Shown here: positions 18,849 to 26,923 of the stretch, in pieces | Numbering within the stretch: position 1 is the first letter of the stretch | How the letters are laid out: the number at the start of each line of letters is the position of its first letter | Source of the DNA: Nocardioides sp. Kera G14 | GTDB taxonomy: Bacteria > Actinomycetota > Actinomycetes > Propionibacteriales > Nocardioidaceae | NCBI RefSeq assembly: GCF_020715565.1 | Contig: NZ_CP085839.1 | Coordinates: 2,108,001 to 2,172,000, forward strand | Length of the DNA: 64,000 bases | Direction of reading: 5' to 3' | Position numbers and translations under genes: made by a program | Notes under the pieces: model-generated | The model's database searches: none | The model's input: only the letters and a program-made list of their open reading frames with translations | Told to the model about the DNA's origin: nothing

Positions 18849-19247
18849 TCACAGAGCCATGGCCTGCGCGCGCCGCTTCGTCTCGGCGCCGCGGTTCTCG
18901 CGCAGGGCGTCGATCGGCCGGCCGGGCAGGTCGGGCTGTTCGAGGAAGAGCCACGCGATGATCTCGCGGTCGTCGTAGCGACCGTCGTGCAGCATGGTGA
19001 TCAGGCCCGAGAGGCCCTTGACGATCTCGCCGTTCTGGAAGAAGAGCGCCGGGATGCGGACGCCCTTGCCGCCGGTGACGGGCACGGCCTGAGCGAGCTG
19101 GTGCTCGCGGACGAGCGTGCGGACGCTGCCGACGGTCACGCCGAGGAGGTCGGCAGCCTCCGACCACTCGAGCCAGTCCTCGACCAGGGCGGAGAGGTCG
19201 TGCTCGGCGAGTGGCAGGGGGCGCGGCGCGCCGTCGGTGTCGCTCAT
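18849..19247 (-). CDS. Rv2175c-like DNA-binding protein
   Basis: The 132-residue protein has a winged helix-turn-helix segment (WLEWSEAADLLGVTVGSVRTLVREHQL, about 27-53, the part I use for the call) and the family C-terminal domain with RIPALFFQNG. In M. tuberculosis Rv2175c is a substrate of the kinase PknL and its phosphorylation lowers DNA binding. Here the two genes are divergent neighbours, which supports the same pairing. A much longer frame exists upstream but runs antisense through the kinase gene. ATG 19247 with TACGAT 7 nt upstream is the real start. Confidence 0.9.
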   Translation of the reverse strand: MSDTDGAPRPLPLAEHDLSALVEDWLEWSEAADLLGVTVGSVRTLVREHQLAQAVPVTGGKGVRIPALFFQNGEIVKGLSGLITMLHDGRYDDREIIAWLFLEQPDLPGRPIDALRENRGAETKRRAQAMAL

Positions 19248-19254
19248 GGCCCGA

Positions 19255-19264
19255 ATCGTACGAT
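19255..19264. promoter_or_regulatory. Symmetric divergent leaderless promoter, Rv2175c-like / pknL
   Basis: The perfect palindrome ATCGTACGAT contains TACGAT on both strands (minus 19260-19255, plus 19259-19264), sharing the central TA. Each hexamer is exactly 7 nt from its ATG (19247 minus, 19272 plus). The two transcripts would start about 23-25 bp apart and could not easily be initiated at once. Confidence 0.7.
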
Positions 19265-19271
19265 GCTCGCT

Positions 19272-21197
19272 ATGCAACAGCCCGACAGTGATCCACTGCT
19301 GGGCCGCATCCTCGAGGGCCGCTACCTCCTCACCGCGCGTATCGCGCGCGGCGGCATGGCCGGGGTCTACGAGGCCCACGACCGCCGCCTCGACCGGATC
19401 GTCGCGGTCAAGGTCATGCACTCCGGCCTGGGCGACGACAAGGCGTATGCCGCGCGCTTCGTCCGCGAGGCCCGGGCAGCCGCCCGGCTCGATCACCCCA
19501 ACGTGGTGCAGGTCTTCGACCAGGGGGACGACCACGGCACCCTCTTCCTCGTCATGGAACTGGTTCGCGGGACGACGCTGCGCGACCGCATGACGCCCGG
19601 CCAGCCCGCACTCCCGGGGCGGGCCGTCGCGCTGATGGAGCCGGTGCTCGCCGCCCTCGGTGCCGCCCACAAGGCCGACCTCATCCATCGCGACGTCAAG
19701 CCTGAGAACGTCCTGCTCGCCGAGGACGGTCGCGTGAAGGTGGCCGACTTCGGCCTGGCGCGTGCCGTCACCGCCGCCACCCAGCACACGTCGACCGGGG
19801 TCCTGATCGGGACCGTCTCCTACATCGCACCCGAGATCGTCACCGACGGCCGCGCCGACAAGCGCAGCGACGTCTACTCGGCCGGCGTGATGCTCTACGA
19901 GCTCCTCACCGGCCGGAAGCCGCACGAAGGCGAGTCGCCGATCCAGGTGGCCTACAAGCACGTCCACGAGGACGTGCCGCCACCCTCGGCGCTCGTCCCC
20001 TCCCTCCCCCCGTACGTCGACGCGCTGGTCGCCCGCGCCACCGCCCGCGATCCGGATCTCCGACCGACCGACGCGGGCGTGATGCTCCGCCATCTCCAGC
20101 GCGTCTCCCAGGCGCTCGCCGCCGGTGTCACGGAGGACGTCGAGCTGACCACGGACCTGGCCCCACCACGTCGGCCGGTGCACGAGGCCACCGCCGTGGA
20201 GGCGTTGCCTGACGCCGAGGCGACGGCGGTCCGACCGCGCAGCCGAGGCACCGTCGAGGTCAGCCGGCCCACGCCGGTGCCGGTCGCCGCCCCGCCCGAG
20301 GAGCCCCGCAAGCGTCGCCGCGGCCCGTTCGCCGTACTCCTCGCCGTGCTCCTCGTCGCCGTCGTGGGTGGTGGTGCCTGGTGGTTCGGCTTCGCGCGGT
20401 ACACGACCACCCCCGGCGTGCTCGGCCTCTCGCAGAGCGCCGCGGTCGCCAGGCTGGAGAAGGCAGGTCTCAAGGTCGAGGTCGCTGCGCCTGACTGGTC
20501 CAACGCCACCGCGGCAGGGCTCGTGATGCGCACCGACCCAGGCGGTGGTGATCGCGTGCTGGACCACGGCACCGTGACGATCACCTTGTCCAAGGGCCCG
20601 GAGGTCTACAAGCTTCCCGACCTCGCCGGGAAGACACTCGACGAGGCCCAGGACGCCATCACCGGCCTCGAGATGAGCTTCGGCAAGGCCGTCGACACGT
20701 GGTCGGAGACGGTCCCCAGCGGCCAGGTGATCCGCACGGATCCGAAGGCCGGCACCGAACTGCCGCCCGGCAGCAACGTCGATGTCTGGGTGAGCAGGGG
20801 CCGCCAGCCGATCACCGTGACGAGCTGGGTCGGCAAGGATGCCGACCAGGCCAAGAAGGCACTGACGAAGGCCGGGCTCAAGGTCGACACGACGAGCCGC
20901 TACGACGACTCCGTCGCCAAGGGCCTCGTGATGACGCAGAGTCCCGACACCGGCACGCTCTACAAGGGCGACACAGTGTCGCTGCTGGTCTCCAAGGGCC
21001 CCGAGCTCGTCGAGGTGCCTCACGGCCTGCGCGCCATGGGCGTCAAGGACGCCACCGAGAAGCTCGAGGCCCTGGGCTTCAAGGTCGTGACCCAGCAGAG
21101 CGACCACTACCTCGGACTCGGCTATGTCTGGGACTGGACGCCCAACGCCGGCGAGAAGATCCCGAAGGGCTCGACGATCACGCTCTACCTCGTCTGA
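19272..21197 (+). CDS. pknL: PknL-like Ser/Thr kinase with PASTA repeats
   Basis: The 641-residue kinase has an intact catalytic domain: glycine loop ARGGMAGVYEA, ATP lysine K47, HRDVKPEN with D141, DFG 159-161, activation loop with several Thr, and SYIAPE. A charged Pro-rich juxtamembrane stretch and one membrane segment (about 352-374) follow. Four extracellular PASTA repeats (about 377-641) complete it; such repeats bind muropeptides or lipid II in PknB-type kinases. An ATG at 19263 is an alternative start, but the 7-nt spacing of TACGAT selects 19272. Gene order identifies it as the PknL orthologue. Confidence 0.93.
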   Translation: MQQPDSDPLLGRILEGRYLLTARIARGGMAGVYEAHDRRLDRIVAVKVMHSGLGDDKAYAARFVREARAAARLDHPNVVQVFDQGDDHGTLFLVMELVRGTTLRDRMTPGQPALPGRAVALMEPVLAALGAAHKADLIHRDVKPENVLLAEDGRVKVADFGLARAVTAATQHTSTGVLIGTVSYIAPEIVTDGRADKRSDVYSAGVMLYELLTGRKPHEGESPIQVAYKHVHEDVPPPSALVPSLPPYVDALVARATARDPDLRPTDAGVMLRHLQRVSQALAAGVTEDVELTTDLAPPRRPVHEATAVEALPDAEATAVRPRSRGTVEVSRPTPVPVAAPPEEPRKRRRGPFAVLLAVLLVAVVGGGAWWFGFARYTTTPGVLGLSQSAAVARLEKAGLKVEVAAPDWSNATAAGLVMRTDPGGGDRVLDHGTVTITLSKGPEVYKLPDLAGKTLDEAQDAITGLEMSFGKAVDTWSETVPSGQVIRTDPKAGTELPPGSNVDVWVSRGRQPITVTSWVGKDADQAKKALTKAGLKVDTTSRYDDSVAKGLVMTQSPDTGTLYKGDTVSLLVSKGPELVEVPHGLRAMGVKDATEKLEALGFKVVTQQSDHYLGLGYVWDWTPNAGEKIPKGSTITLYLV

Positions 21198-21202
21198 GCC
21201 GA

Positions 21203-21208
21203 TAATCT
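21203..21208 (+). promoter_or_regulatory. -10 element for nfo
   Basis: TAATCT lies 9 nt before ATG 21218, giving a transcript with at most a few untranslated bases. Confidence 0.45.
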
Positions 21209-21217
21209 GCGCGGACC

Positions 21218-22114
21218 ATGCGCAACCCCATCGGCACCCATCTCAAGGTCGGCAAAGGCCTCGTCAAGGGAGCGCTGGCCGACGCCGACGCCTTCGGCGC
21301 AGAGACGCTCCAGATCTTCGTCGGCAACCCGCGCGGCTGGGCGCTGAGCGCCGGGAAGCCGGAGGAGGACAAGGCCTTCCGCCTCGAGCTCGAGCGCCGC
21401 GACATGCGTGCGTTCGTGCACGCGCCGTACCTGGTCAACCTCGGATCACCGACCTCGGCGACGTACGAGAAGAGCGCACTCGTGATGGCGCACAACCTCA
21501 AGCGGGCCGCGGACATCGGCGCCGACGGGGTCGTCATGCACACCGGCTCCTTCGTGTCGCAGACGACCGATGCCGATGAGGCGGCGGCGCTCTTCGCCGT
21601 GGCGATGACGCAGGTGCGTGAGGCCCTCCTGCCGATCCTCGACACCCTCGGGGAGTTCAGCCCGTGGCTGCTGCTCGAGCCCACCGCCGGACAGGGCCGC
21701 TCGCTGTGCGGTGTCGTCGACGACCTCGAGACCTATCTCGGCGCGCTCGACCTGCACCCGAAGGCAGGCATCTGCCTGGACACCTGCCACGTCTTCGCCG
21801 CCGGCGATCCGCTCGACGAGGAGGGCGGTGCGACGGCGACCCTCGACCGGCTCGTCGAGATCGGCGGGCCGGAGCGCCTGCGGCTGATCCACGCCAACGA
21901 CTCCAAGGACGTCCGCGGCGCCAACCTGGACCGGCACGAGAAGATCGGCCACGGCCACATCGGGCTCGGCGCCTTCCGCGAGCTGTTCGCACATCCGGCG
22001 ACCGAGGGCGTGCCGTTCATCCTCGAGACGCCCGGTTCGGCCGAGGGTGAGCCGGCGGACTTCGAGGCGCTCAGGACGCTTCGTGCCGAGGTCGCCGCTG
22101 GGCCGCGCGCGTGA
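21218..22114 (+). CDS. nfo: Deoxyribonuclease IV (AP endonuclease)
   Basis: Endonuclease IV cuts the backbone 5' to abasic sites in base-excision repair. The 298-residue TIM-barrel protein shows the metal ligands of the family: HAPYLVNLGSP, HTGSF, LLLEPTAGQG, CLDTCHVFAAG, HANDSKD, the H-x-H of GHGHIG and ILETPG. Length is normal. The upstream gap from pknL is 20 nt, and a TAATCT hexamer supports its own promoter. The stop overlaps the transporter start (GTGA). Confidence 0.94.
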   Translation: MRNPIGTHLKVGKGLVKGALADADAFGAETLQIFVGNPRGWALSAGKPEEDKAFRLELERRDMRAFVHAPYLVNLGSPTSATYEKSALVMAHNLKRAADIGADGVVMHTGSFVSQTTDADEAAALFAVAMTQVREALLPILDTLGEFSPWLLLEPTAGQGRSLCGVVDDLETYLGALDLHPKAGICLDTCHVFAAGDPLDEEGGATATLDRLVEIGGPERLRLIHANDSKDVRGANLDRHEKIGHGHIGLGAFRELFAHPATEGVPFILETPGSAEGEPADFEALRTLRAEVAAGPRA

Positions 22115-22995
22115 AGCGCGGTGCCCTGCTCCCCACGCTCGCGCTCCTCATCGTCACCGCCAGCTGGGGCTCGACGTTCCCGCTGACGAAGGACCTCGTC
22201 ACGCGCGTGCCCGTCGCTGACTACCTCAGTGTGCGGTTCGTCGTCGCCGGAGTCGTCCTGTGTGCGATCGCGCCGGGCGCCGTACGTCGCCTCCCCCGTC
22301 CCCTCCTGCTGCAGTCGGTCCTGCTCGGGGTCGTCTACGGCCTGGGCCAGATCGTCCAGACCGTCGGCCTGCAGCACACCTCGGCCACGGTGTCCGGCTT
22401 CCTCACCGGCCTCTACGTGGTACTCACTCCCGTCCTGGCCTGGCTGATCCTGCGGCAGTGGATCGGCACGGTGACCTGGATCGCCGTCGCCCTCGCTGCG
22501 GTCGGGCTCGGCGTGCTGTCGCTGAACGGCTTCTCGATCGGCTTCGGCGAGGGCCTCACCGTCCTCTCGGCCGTCCTCTACGCGCTGCACATCGTCGGCC
22601 TCGGCCGTTGGAGCGAACCGGAGCACGCGATCGGCGTCTCGGCGGTGCAGCTGGTTGTGATCGGCCTGCTCTGCCTGGCCTGCGCCGTCCCGGGCGGAGT
22701 GACGCTGCCCTCCCGCGGCGTGGATTGGGCGGCACTGATCTACATGGCCATCGTGGCCGGCCTGATCGGCATGCTGGGCCAGACCTGGGCGCAGGCCCAT
22801 CTGCCGGCCACGCGGGCCGCGATCATCATGTCGATGGAGCCGGTCTTCGCGGCGATCTTCGGCGTCGGCTTCGGTGGCGACTCCGTCACCCTGCGGATGG
22901 GCATCGGCTGTGTCATCGTCCTGGTCGCGATGCTGCTCGCCGAGATGGGGCCGCGGCAGCACCCCGAGGTGGAGCAGCCGCACCTCGCGGTCTGA
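22111..22995 (+). CDS. EamA/DMT-family transporter
   Basis: The 294-residue protein has ten predicted membrane helices in two EamA repeats (first repeat opening TASWGSTFPLTKDLV, second including VAGLIGMLGQTWAQ and IIMSMEPVFAAIFG). This is the drug/metabolite transporter superfamily, with substrates ranging from amino acids to metabolites; nothing here fixes the substrate. The GTG start overlaps the nfo stop by four bases, so expression is coupled to the repair gene although a functional link is not obvious. Confidence 0.9.
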   Translation: MKRGALLPTLALLIVTASWGSTFPLTKDLVTRVPVADYLSVRFVVAGVVLCAIAPGAVRRLPRPLLLQSVLLGVVYGLGQIVQTVGLQHTSATVSGFLTGLYVVLTPVLAWLILRQWIGTVTWIAVALAAVGLGVLSLNGFSIGFGEGLTVLSAVLYALHIVGLGRWSEPEHAIGVSAVQLVVIGLLCLACAVPGGVTLPSRGVDWAALIYMAIVAGLIGMLGQTWAQAHLPATRAAIIMSMEPVFAAIFGVGFGGDSVTLRMGIGCVIVLVAMLLAEMGPRQHPEVEQPHLAV

Positions 22996-23025
22996 CCAGC
23001 TACGCTCCCCGCGCCGCTGCTCGCC

Positions 23026-23031
23026 TACCCT
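23026..23031 (+). promoter_or_regulatory. -10 element for the GNAT gene
   Basis: TACCCT ends 7 nt before GTG 23039, the leaderless spacing seen repeatedly in this window. Confidence 0.5.
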
Positions 23032-23038
23032 TCTGAGC

Positions 23039-23518
23039 GTGCCCCGGATCTCAGTGACGGAAGTGAGCTCGCCCGATGAGCTCGACCTCGTCATGGAGAT
23101 CTGGGCGGCGGCCAACCAGACCCGTCGCCGCCCCGCCGGCCCCCTGCGCACGGAACGCGTGCGGGAGAAGGTCGCCGAGGGACAGCTCGTCCTGCTCGCC
23201 CACTACGGCGACAGGCCGGCCGGCATGGCGCTCGCCGAGACGTTCCACGACGGCGAGTACGCCGACCCCGACACCGGCCACATCTCGATGATCTCCGTGG
23301 ACCCCGCGATCTGGGGCTCCGGCGTCGGCGGCCGGCTCATCCGCCATCTGCAGCAGCGCTGGTCGCGACTGTCGGTCTGGGTGCGGCCCGACAACCGCCG
23401 GGCCGAACGCCTCTACCTCGCCTGCGGCTTCGTCGACGTCGACAACGTCAGCCACCTCCAGGACGGCGAGGAGATCCGCCAGCTCGTATGGCAGCGCCCG
23501 ACCAAAGCGTCACCGTGA
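23039..23518 (+). CDS. GNAT-family N-acetyltransferase
   Basis: The 159-residue protein has the GNAT fold signatures: motif A SVDPAIWGSGVGGRLIRHL, which binds acetyl-CoA, and the C-terminal motif B VRPDNRRAERLYLACGF. The substrate is unknown. The frame is open upstream inside the EamA gene; GTG 23039 is chosen from its leaderless -10. It converges on the aldolase gene. Its stop codon lies within a short TCACCGTGA palindrome that recurs 60 bp later. Confidence 0.88.
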   Translation: MPRISVTEVSSPDELDLVMEIWAAANQTRRRPAGPLRTERVREKVAEGQLVLLAHYGDRPAGMALAETFHDGEYADPDTGHISMISVDPAIWGSGVGGRLIRHLQQRWSRLSVWVRPDNRRAERLYLACGFVDVDNVSHLQDGEEIRQLVWQRPTKASP

Positions 23519-23578
23519 CCTTCCGCGGTGTGGGTGACCCTTCGCAACCGTCACCTACAGCGCAGAGCATCACGGTGA
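23510..23578. repeat. Paired TCAC(C/G)GTGA palindromes and a hairpin between convergent genes
   Basis: TCACCGTGA (23510-23518) and TCACGGTGA (23570-23578) are near-palindromes 60 bp apart, each continued by a similar GACCTT-x-GCG-rich run. Between them GGTGAC (23533-23538) and GTCACC (23550-23555) can form a 6-bp stem with an 11-nt loop. There is no U-tract, so a role in termination is only possible. Confidence 0.4.
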
Positions 23579-23595
23579 CCTTTGGCGCGGCGACC

Positions 23596-24588
23596 TCAGA
23601 GCTTCGCGAGGATCGCGGCGGCTTCGTCGGCGTCGGTGTCGCTGACGTCGAGGTGAGTGACGAGGCGGACGGTCCGAGGGCCGACTGCGCTGATCCGCAC
23701 ACCGGCCTCGGCCGCGCGGGCGACGAAGCCCGGGGCGTCCTCGCGCTCGGCGACGACGATGTTCGTCTGGACCGTGGCGGGATCGACGCCAACGGCTTCG
23801 GCCAGCAGCGCGGCGTGGGCGTGGTCCTCGGCCAGGCGGTCGAGGTGATTGTCCAGTGCATGCAGGCCGGCCGCCGCGAGGATGCCGACCTGGCGCATGC
23901 CGCCGCCCATCCGCTTGCGCCAGACACGCGTCTCGGCCATCGCGTCGTTCGACCCGACGACGAGCGAGCCCACCGGTGCACCGAGCCCCTTGGACAGGCA
24001 GACGGCGAGGACGTCGGCGATGTCGCCGTACGACGACAGGGGCGTGCCCGTCGCGACGTGGGCGTTCCAGAGGCGGGCGCCGTCCATGTGGACCCCGATG
24101 CCCATCGCGTCCGCGAAGGTCCGCAACTCCTGGAGGTCGGCGAGCGGCGTGATCGTCCCGCCACCGAAGTTGTGTGTGTTCTCCACGGAGACGGCGCGGG
24201 TCGGGACGAAGTAGACGCCCATGTCGGGGGCGAACATCCGGCGGATCGCCTCCATGTCGACGCCTCCGGTCGGGTGCCACCACGTGCGCATGGTCAGGCC
24301 GGTGAAGGCACCGTGCGCACCCAGCTCGGCTCGGGCGATGTGGGCGAGTGACTCGCACAACACCTCCTGGCCGACGCCGACGAGCGTGCGCACCGCCAGC
24401 ACGTTGGCCATGGATCCGGTCGGTGTGAAGACCGCGTCCTCCTTGCCGAACAGCTCTGCGACCCTCGACTCCAGAGCCCGGACCGTCGGGTCCTCGCCGT
24501 AGACGTCGTCCCCCACCTCGGCGCGGGCCATGGCGGCCCGCATCGCCTCGGTCGGTCTGGTGAGGGTGTCAGAACGCAGATCGATCAT
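23596..24588 (-). CDS. Low-specificity threonine aldolase (PLP beta-eliminating lyase)
   Basis: PLP enzyme that splits L-threonine or allo-threonine to glycine and acetaldehyde. The 330-residue protein starts MIDLRSDTLTRPT, typical of the family, with TPTGSMANVLA at the cofactor phosphate site, VHMDGARLWNA carrying the pyridine Asp, and the Schiff-base lysine K200 in CLSKGLGAPVGS. The ATG overlaps the upstream DAHP synthase stop (ATGA), so the pair is an operon. A longer frame upstream runs through the DAHP synthase and is not real. Confidence 0.92.
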   Translation of the reverse strand: MIDLRSDTLTRPTEAMRAAMARAEVGDDVYGEDPTVRALESRVAELFGKEDAVFTPTGSMANVLAVRTLVGVGQEVLCESLAHIARAELGAHGAFTGLTMRTWWHPTGGVDMEAIRRMFAPDMGVYFVPTRAVSVENTHNFGGGTITPLADLQELRTFADAMGIGVHMDGARLWNAHVATGTPLSSYGDIADVLAVCLSKGLGAPVGSLVVGSNDAMAETRVWRKRMGGGMRQVGILAAAGLHALDNHLDRLAEDHAHAALLAEAVGVDPATVQTNIVVAEREDAPGFVARAAEAGVRISAVGPRTVRLVTHLDVSDTDADEAAAILAKL

Positions 24589-25937
24589 GCTTTGCGCAGC
24601 ATGTCCGCCACGAGGAACGCCATCTCCAACGACTGCACCCGGTTGAGGCGCGGGTCGCAGACCGACTCGTAACGCGTGGCCAGGTCGGCGTCGGAGAGCT
24701 GCTCGCCGCCGCCGACGCACTCGGTGACGTTGTCACCGGTGAGCTCGACGTGCAGACCGCCGGGCCAGGTGCCGAGTGAGCGGTGCACGTCGAAGAAGCC
24801 CTGGACCTCGTCGAGCACGTCGTCGAAGGAGCGGGTCTTGTAGCCCGACGAGGCCTCGAACGTGTTGCCGTGCATCGGGTCGGTGATCCAGGCGACCTGG
24901 AGCCCCTCAGCCGTGACCTTCTCGATGATCGGCGGGAGTCCGTCGCGGATCTTGGAGGCACCGAAGCGGGTGATGAAGGTCAGGCGGCCGGGGCTGTTGG
25001 CCGGGTTGAGCTTCGAGGCCAGCGCGATGGCGTCGTCGGGCGACGTGGTCGGGCCGAGCTTCACGCCGATCGGGTTCTTGATCCGCGAGAGCAGCTCCAC
25101 ATGGGCACCGGACAGCTGGCGGGTGCGCTCCCCGATCCAGACGAAGTGACCGGAGACGTCGTACGGCTCCTCGGTCCGGGAGTCGATCCGCGTCAGCGCG
25201 TGCTCGTACTCCAGCACGAGGGCCTCGTGCGAGGAGGCGAAGTCGGCGCGGTGGAACTCGTCGGCGTCGGCCACGCCGATCGCCTGCATGAAGGCCATCG
25301 CGCGGTCGATCTCGCCGGCCAGCGCCTCGTAGCGCGAGGCGAACGGGCTGTCCTTGATGAAGTCCTGGTTCCAGGTGTGGACCTGGCGGAGGTCGGCGTA
25401 CCCACCGGTGACGAAGGCGCGCGCGAGGTTCAGCGTCGAGGCCGAGGCGTGGTAGACGTCGAGGAGTCGCTGCGGGTCGGGCATGCGCGACTCGGGAGTG
25501 AAGTCGAAGCCGTTGACGGCGTCGCCGCGGTACGCCGGCAGGGTGACGGGTCCCTCGGGGCCGACCCTGGTCTCGGTGTCCTTGGAGCGCGGCTTCGCGT
25601 ACTGCCCCGCGAGTCGCCCGATCTTCACCACCGGCACCGAGGAGGCGTAGGTCAGGACGACGGCCATCTGCAGCAGGACGCGCAGCTTGGCGCGGACGTT
25701 GTCGGCGGTCGCACCCTCGAGCGTCTCGGCGCAGTCGCCGCCCTGCAGGATGAAGGCCTCGCCGCGGGTGACGGCCGCGATCTTGTCCGTGAGCTCGTCA
25801 CACTCGCCCGCAAAGACCAGCGGCGGCACCGAGCGCAGCTTACCGACGACCTTGGCGAGGGCGTCGGGATCGGGGTAGTTCGGCTGCTGGGCGGCACCGA
25901 GGGCGTGCAGCTCCTCGAGGCTGGGGATCGTACTCAC
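24585..25937 (-). CDS. aroG: Class II DAHP synthase
   Basis: This enzyme condenses phosphoenolpyruvate with erythrose 4-phosphate in the first step of aromatic amino-acid synthesis. The 450-residue protein is clearly the plant/actinobacterial type II form: FILQGGDCAETLEG, VVKIGRLAGQYAKPRS, WITDPMHGNT and GLHVELTGDNVTECVGG are all family blocks. M. tuberculosis aroG (Rv2178c) lies at the same place next to pknL. The GTG start at 25937 has TACCCT 6 nt upstream and no ribosome-binding site, so the mRNA is probably leaderless. Confidence 0.96.
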   Translation of the reverse strand: MSTIPSLEELHALGAAQQPNYPDPDALAKVVGKLRSVPPLVFAGECDELTDKIAAVTRGEAFILQGGDCAETLEGATADNVRAKLRVLLQMAVVLTYASSVPVVKIGRLAGQYAKPRSKDTETRVGPEGPVTLPAYRGDAVNGFDFTPESRMPDPQRLLDVYHASASTLNLARAFVTGGYADLRQVHTWNQDFIKDSPFASRYEALAGEIDRAMAFMQAIGVADADEFHRADFASSHEALVLEYEHALTRIDSRTEEPYDVSGHFVWIGERTRQLSGAHVELLSRIKNPIGVKLGPTTSPDDAIALASKLNPANSPGRLTFITRFGASKIRDGLPPIIEKVTAEGLQVAWITDPMHGNTFEASSGYKTRSFDDVLDEVQGFFDVHRSLGTWPGGLHVELTGDNVTECVGGGEQLSDADLATRYESVCDPRLNRVQSLEMAFLVADMLRKA

Positions 25938-25943
25938 CGGTCA

Positions 25944-25953
25944 AGGGTACGGT
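25944..25953. promoter_or_regulatory. Interleaved divergent leaderless promoter, aroG / oxidoreductase
   Basis: In AGGGTACGGT the minus-strand hexamer TACCCT (25949-25944) and the plus-strand hexamer TACGGT (25948-25953) share one TA step. They lie 6 nt from GTG 25937 (minus) and 7 nt from GTG 25961 (plus). The geometry is the same as at 19255-19264 but the sequence is different. Confidence 0.65.
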
Positions 25954-25960
25954 GAAGCGC

Positions 25961-26902
25961 GTGAGTGCGCGCACCGTGACCGTCATCCGGGCCCATGAAC
26001 TGGGCGATCCCGAGGTCATGAAGCCGGAGACCGACGAGCTCGGCGACCCGGCTCCCGACGAGGTCCAAGTCGAGACCCGCGCGATCGGAGTCAACCCGAT
26101 CGACCTCAAACAGCGCAGCGGGTTCAAGTACTCCGAGCCGGCTCCCCTGCCCTTCACACCGGGCCAGGAGGTGGCCGGCGTCGTCACCGCCGTCGGCGAC
26201 CTGGTGACCGAGTTCGTGGCGGGTGATGAGGTGTTGGCCTTCCGAGTGAAGGGCGGCTACGCGACCGCACTCAACGTGCCTGCCTCGGACGTCTTCGGCA
26301 AGCCCGCGACCCTCTCCTGGGAGGAGGCGGGCGGTCTGCTGCTCGTCGGCGTCACCGCCGTCCACGCGCTGGAGAAGGTCGGAGTCGGCGACGGTGACCG
26401 GGTCCTCGTCCACGGCGCCTCGGGCAGCGTGGGGCAGCTGCTCATCCAGCTCGCCAACGCCCGCGGCGCCACCGTGGTCGGCACCGCATCACCACGCAAC
26501 CACGATCTGCTGTCGCAGTTGGGCGCGACGCCGATCCCGTACGGCGACGGCCTGCTCGAGCGCGCGAGCGAAGTCGGTCCCTTCGACGCGGCCATCGACC
26601 TCGCGGGCACGGCCGAGGCGTTCGACGTCTCGCTCGCGCTCGTGGCCGACAAGGACCGGATCACGACGATCATCGGCGGGCCGCACGCCGAGGAGGCCGG
26701 CGTCCAGAAGATCGGTGGCGGTCCGGGTTCCGATCTCGGCGTGGAGCTGCGCAACGCCGCCCGCGCCGACCTCGTCGCCCTTGCCGGCGAGGGCCGACTG
26801 CAGGTGCCGATCGTGAAGACCTTCCCGCTCACGGAGGCCGTCGAGGCGCACCGCTTCGTCGGCGAGGGCCACGCCGCCGGCAAGGTCATCCTCCTGCCCT
26901 GA
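25961..26902 (+). CDS. NADP-dependent quinone oxidoreductase-like (MDR family)
   Basis: Zinc-independent medium-chain dehydrogenase/reductase. The 313-residue protein has the N-terminal GroES-like domain (IGVNPIDLKQRSG, PFTPGQEVAGVV) and a Rossmann domain with VLVHGASGSVGQLLIQLA. It has no catalytic-zinc cysteine/histidine set, as expected for quinone-oxidoreductase members. A GTG at 25952 would add three residues, but 25961 sits 7 nt after TACGGT. The substrate is unknown and the neighbours do not suggest one. Confidence 0.9.
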   Translation: MSARTVTVIRAHELGDPEVMKPETDELGDPAPDEVQVETRAIGVNPIDLKQRSGFKYSEPAPLPFTPGQEVAGVVTAVGDLVTEFVAGDEVLAFRVKGGYATALNVPASDVFGKPATLSWEEAGGLLLVGVTAVHALEKVGVGDGDRVLVHGASGSVGQLLIQLANARGATVVGTASPRNHDLLSQLGATPIPYGDGLLERASEVGPFDAAIDLAGTAEAFDVSLALVADKDRITTIIGGPHAEEAGVQKIGGGPGSDLGVELRNAARADLVALAGEGRLQVPIVKTFPLTEAVEAHRFVGEGHAAGKVILLP

Positions 26903-26910
26903 CCGCCCAC

Positions 26911-26916
26911 TAAGGT
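26911..26916 (+). promoter_or_regulatory. -10 element for glpK
   Basis: TAAGGT ends 7 nt before ATG 26924 and lies 8 nt after the preceding stop codon, so glpK has its own leaderless promoter. Confidence 0.5.
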
Positions 26917-26923
26917 CGGGCGC

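Noticed and set aside
18849..21107. 752-codon minus-strand frame extending the Rv2175c-like gene
   Set aside because: The upstream part is antisense to the kinase; the family start and -10 element fix the real start at 19247.
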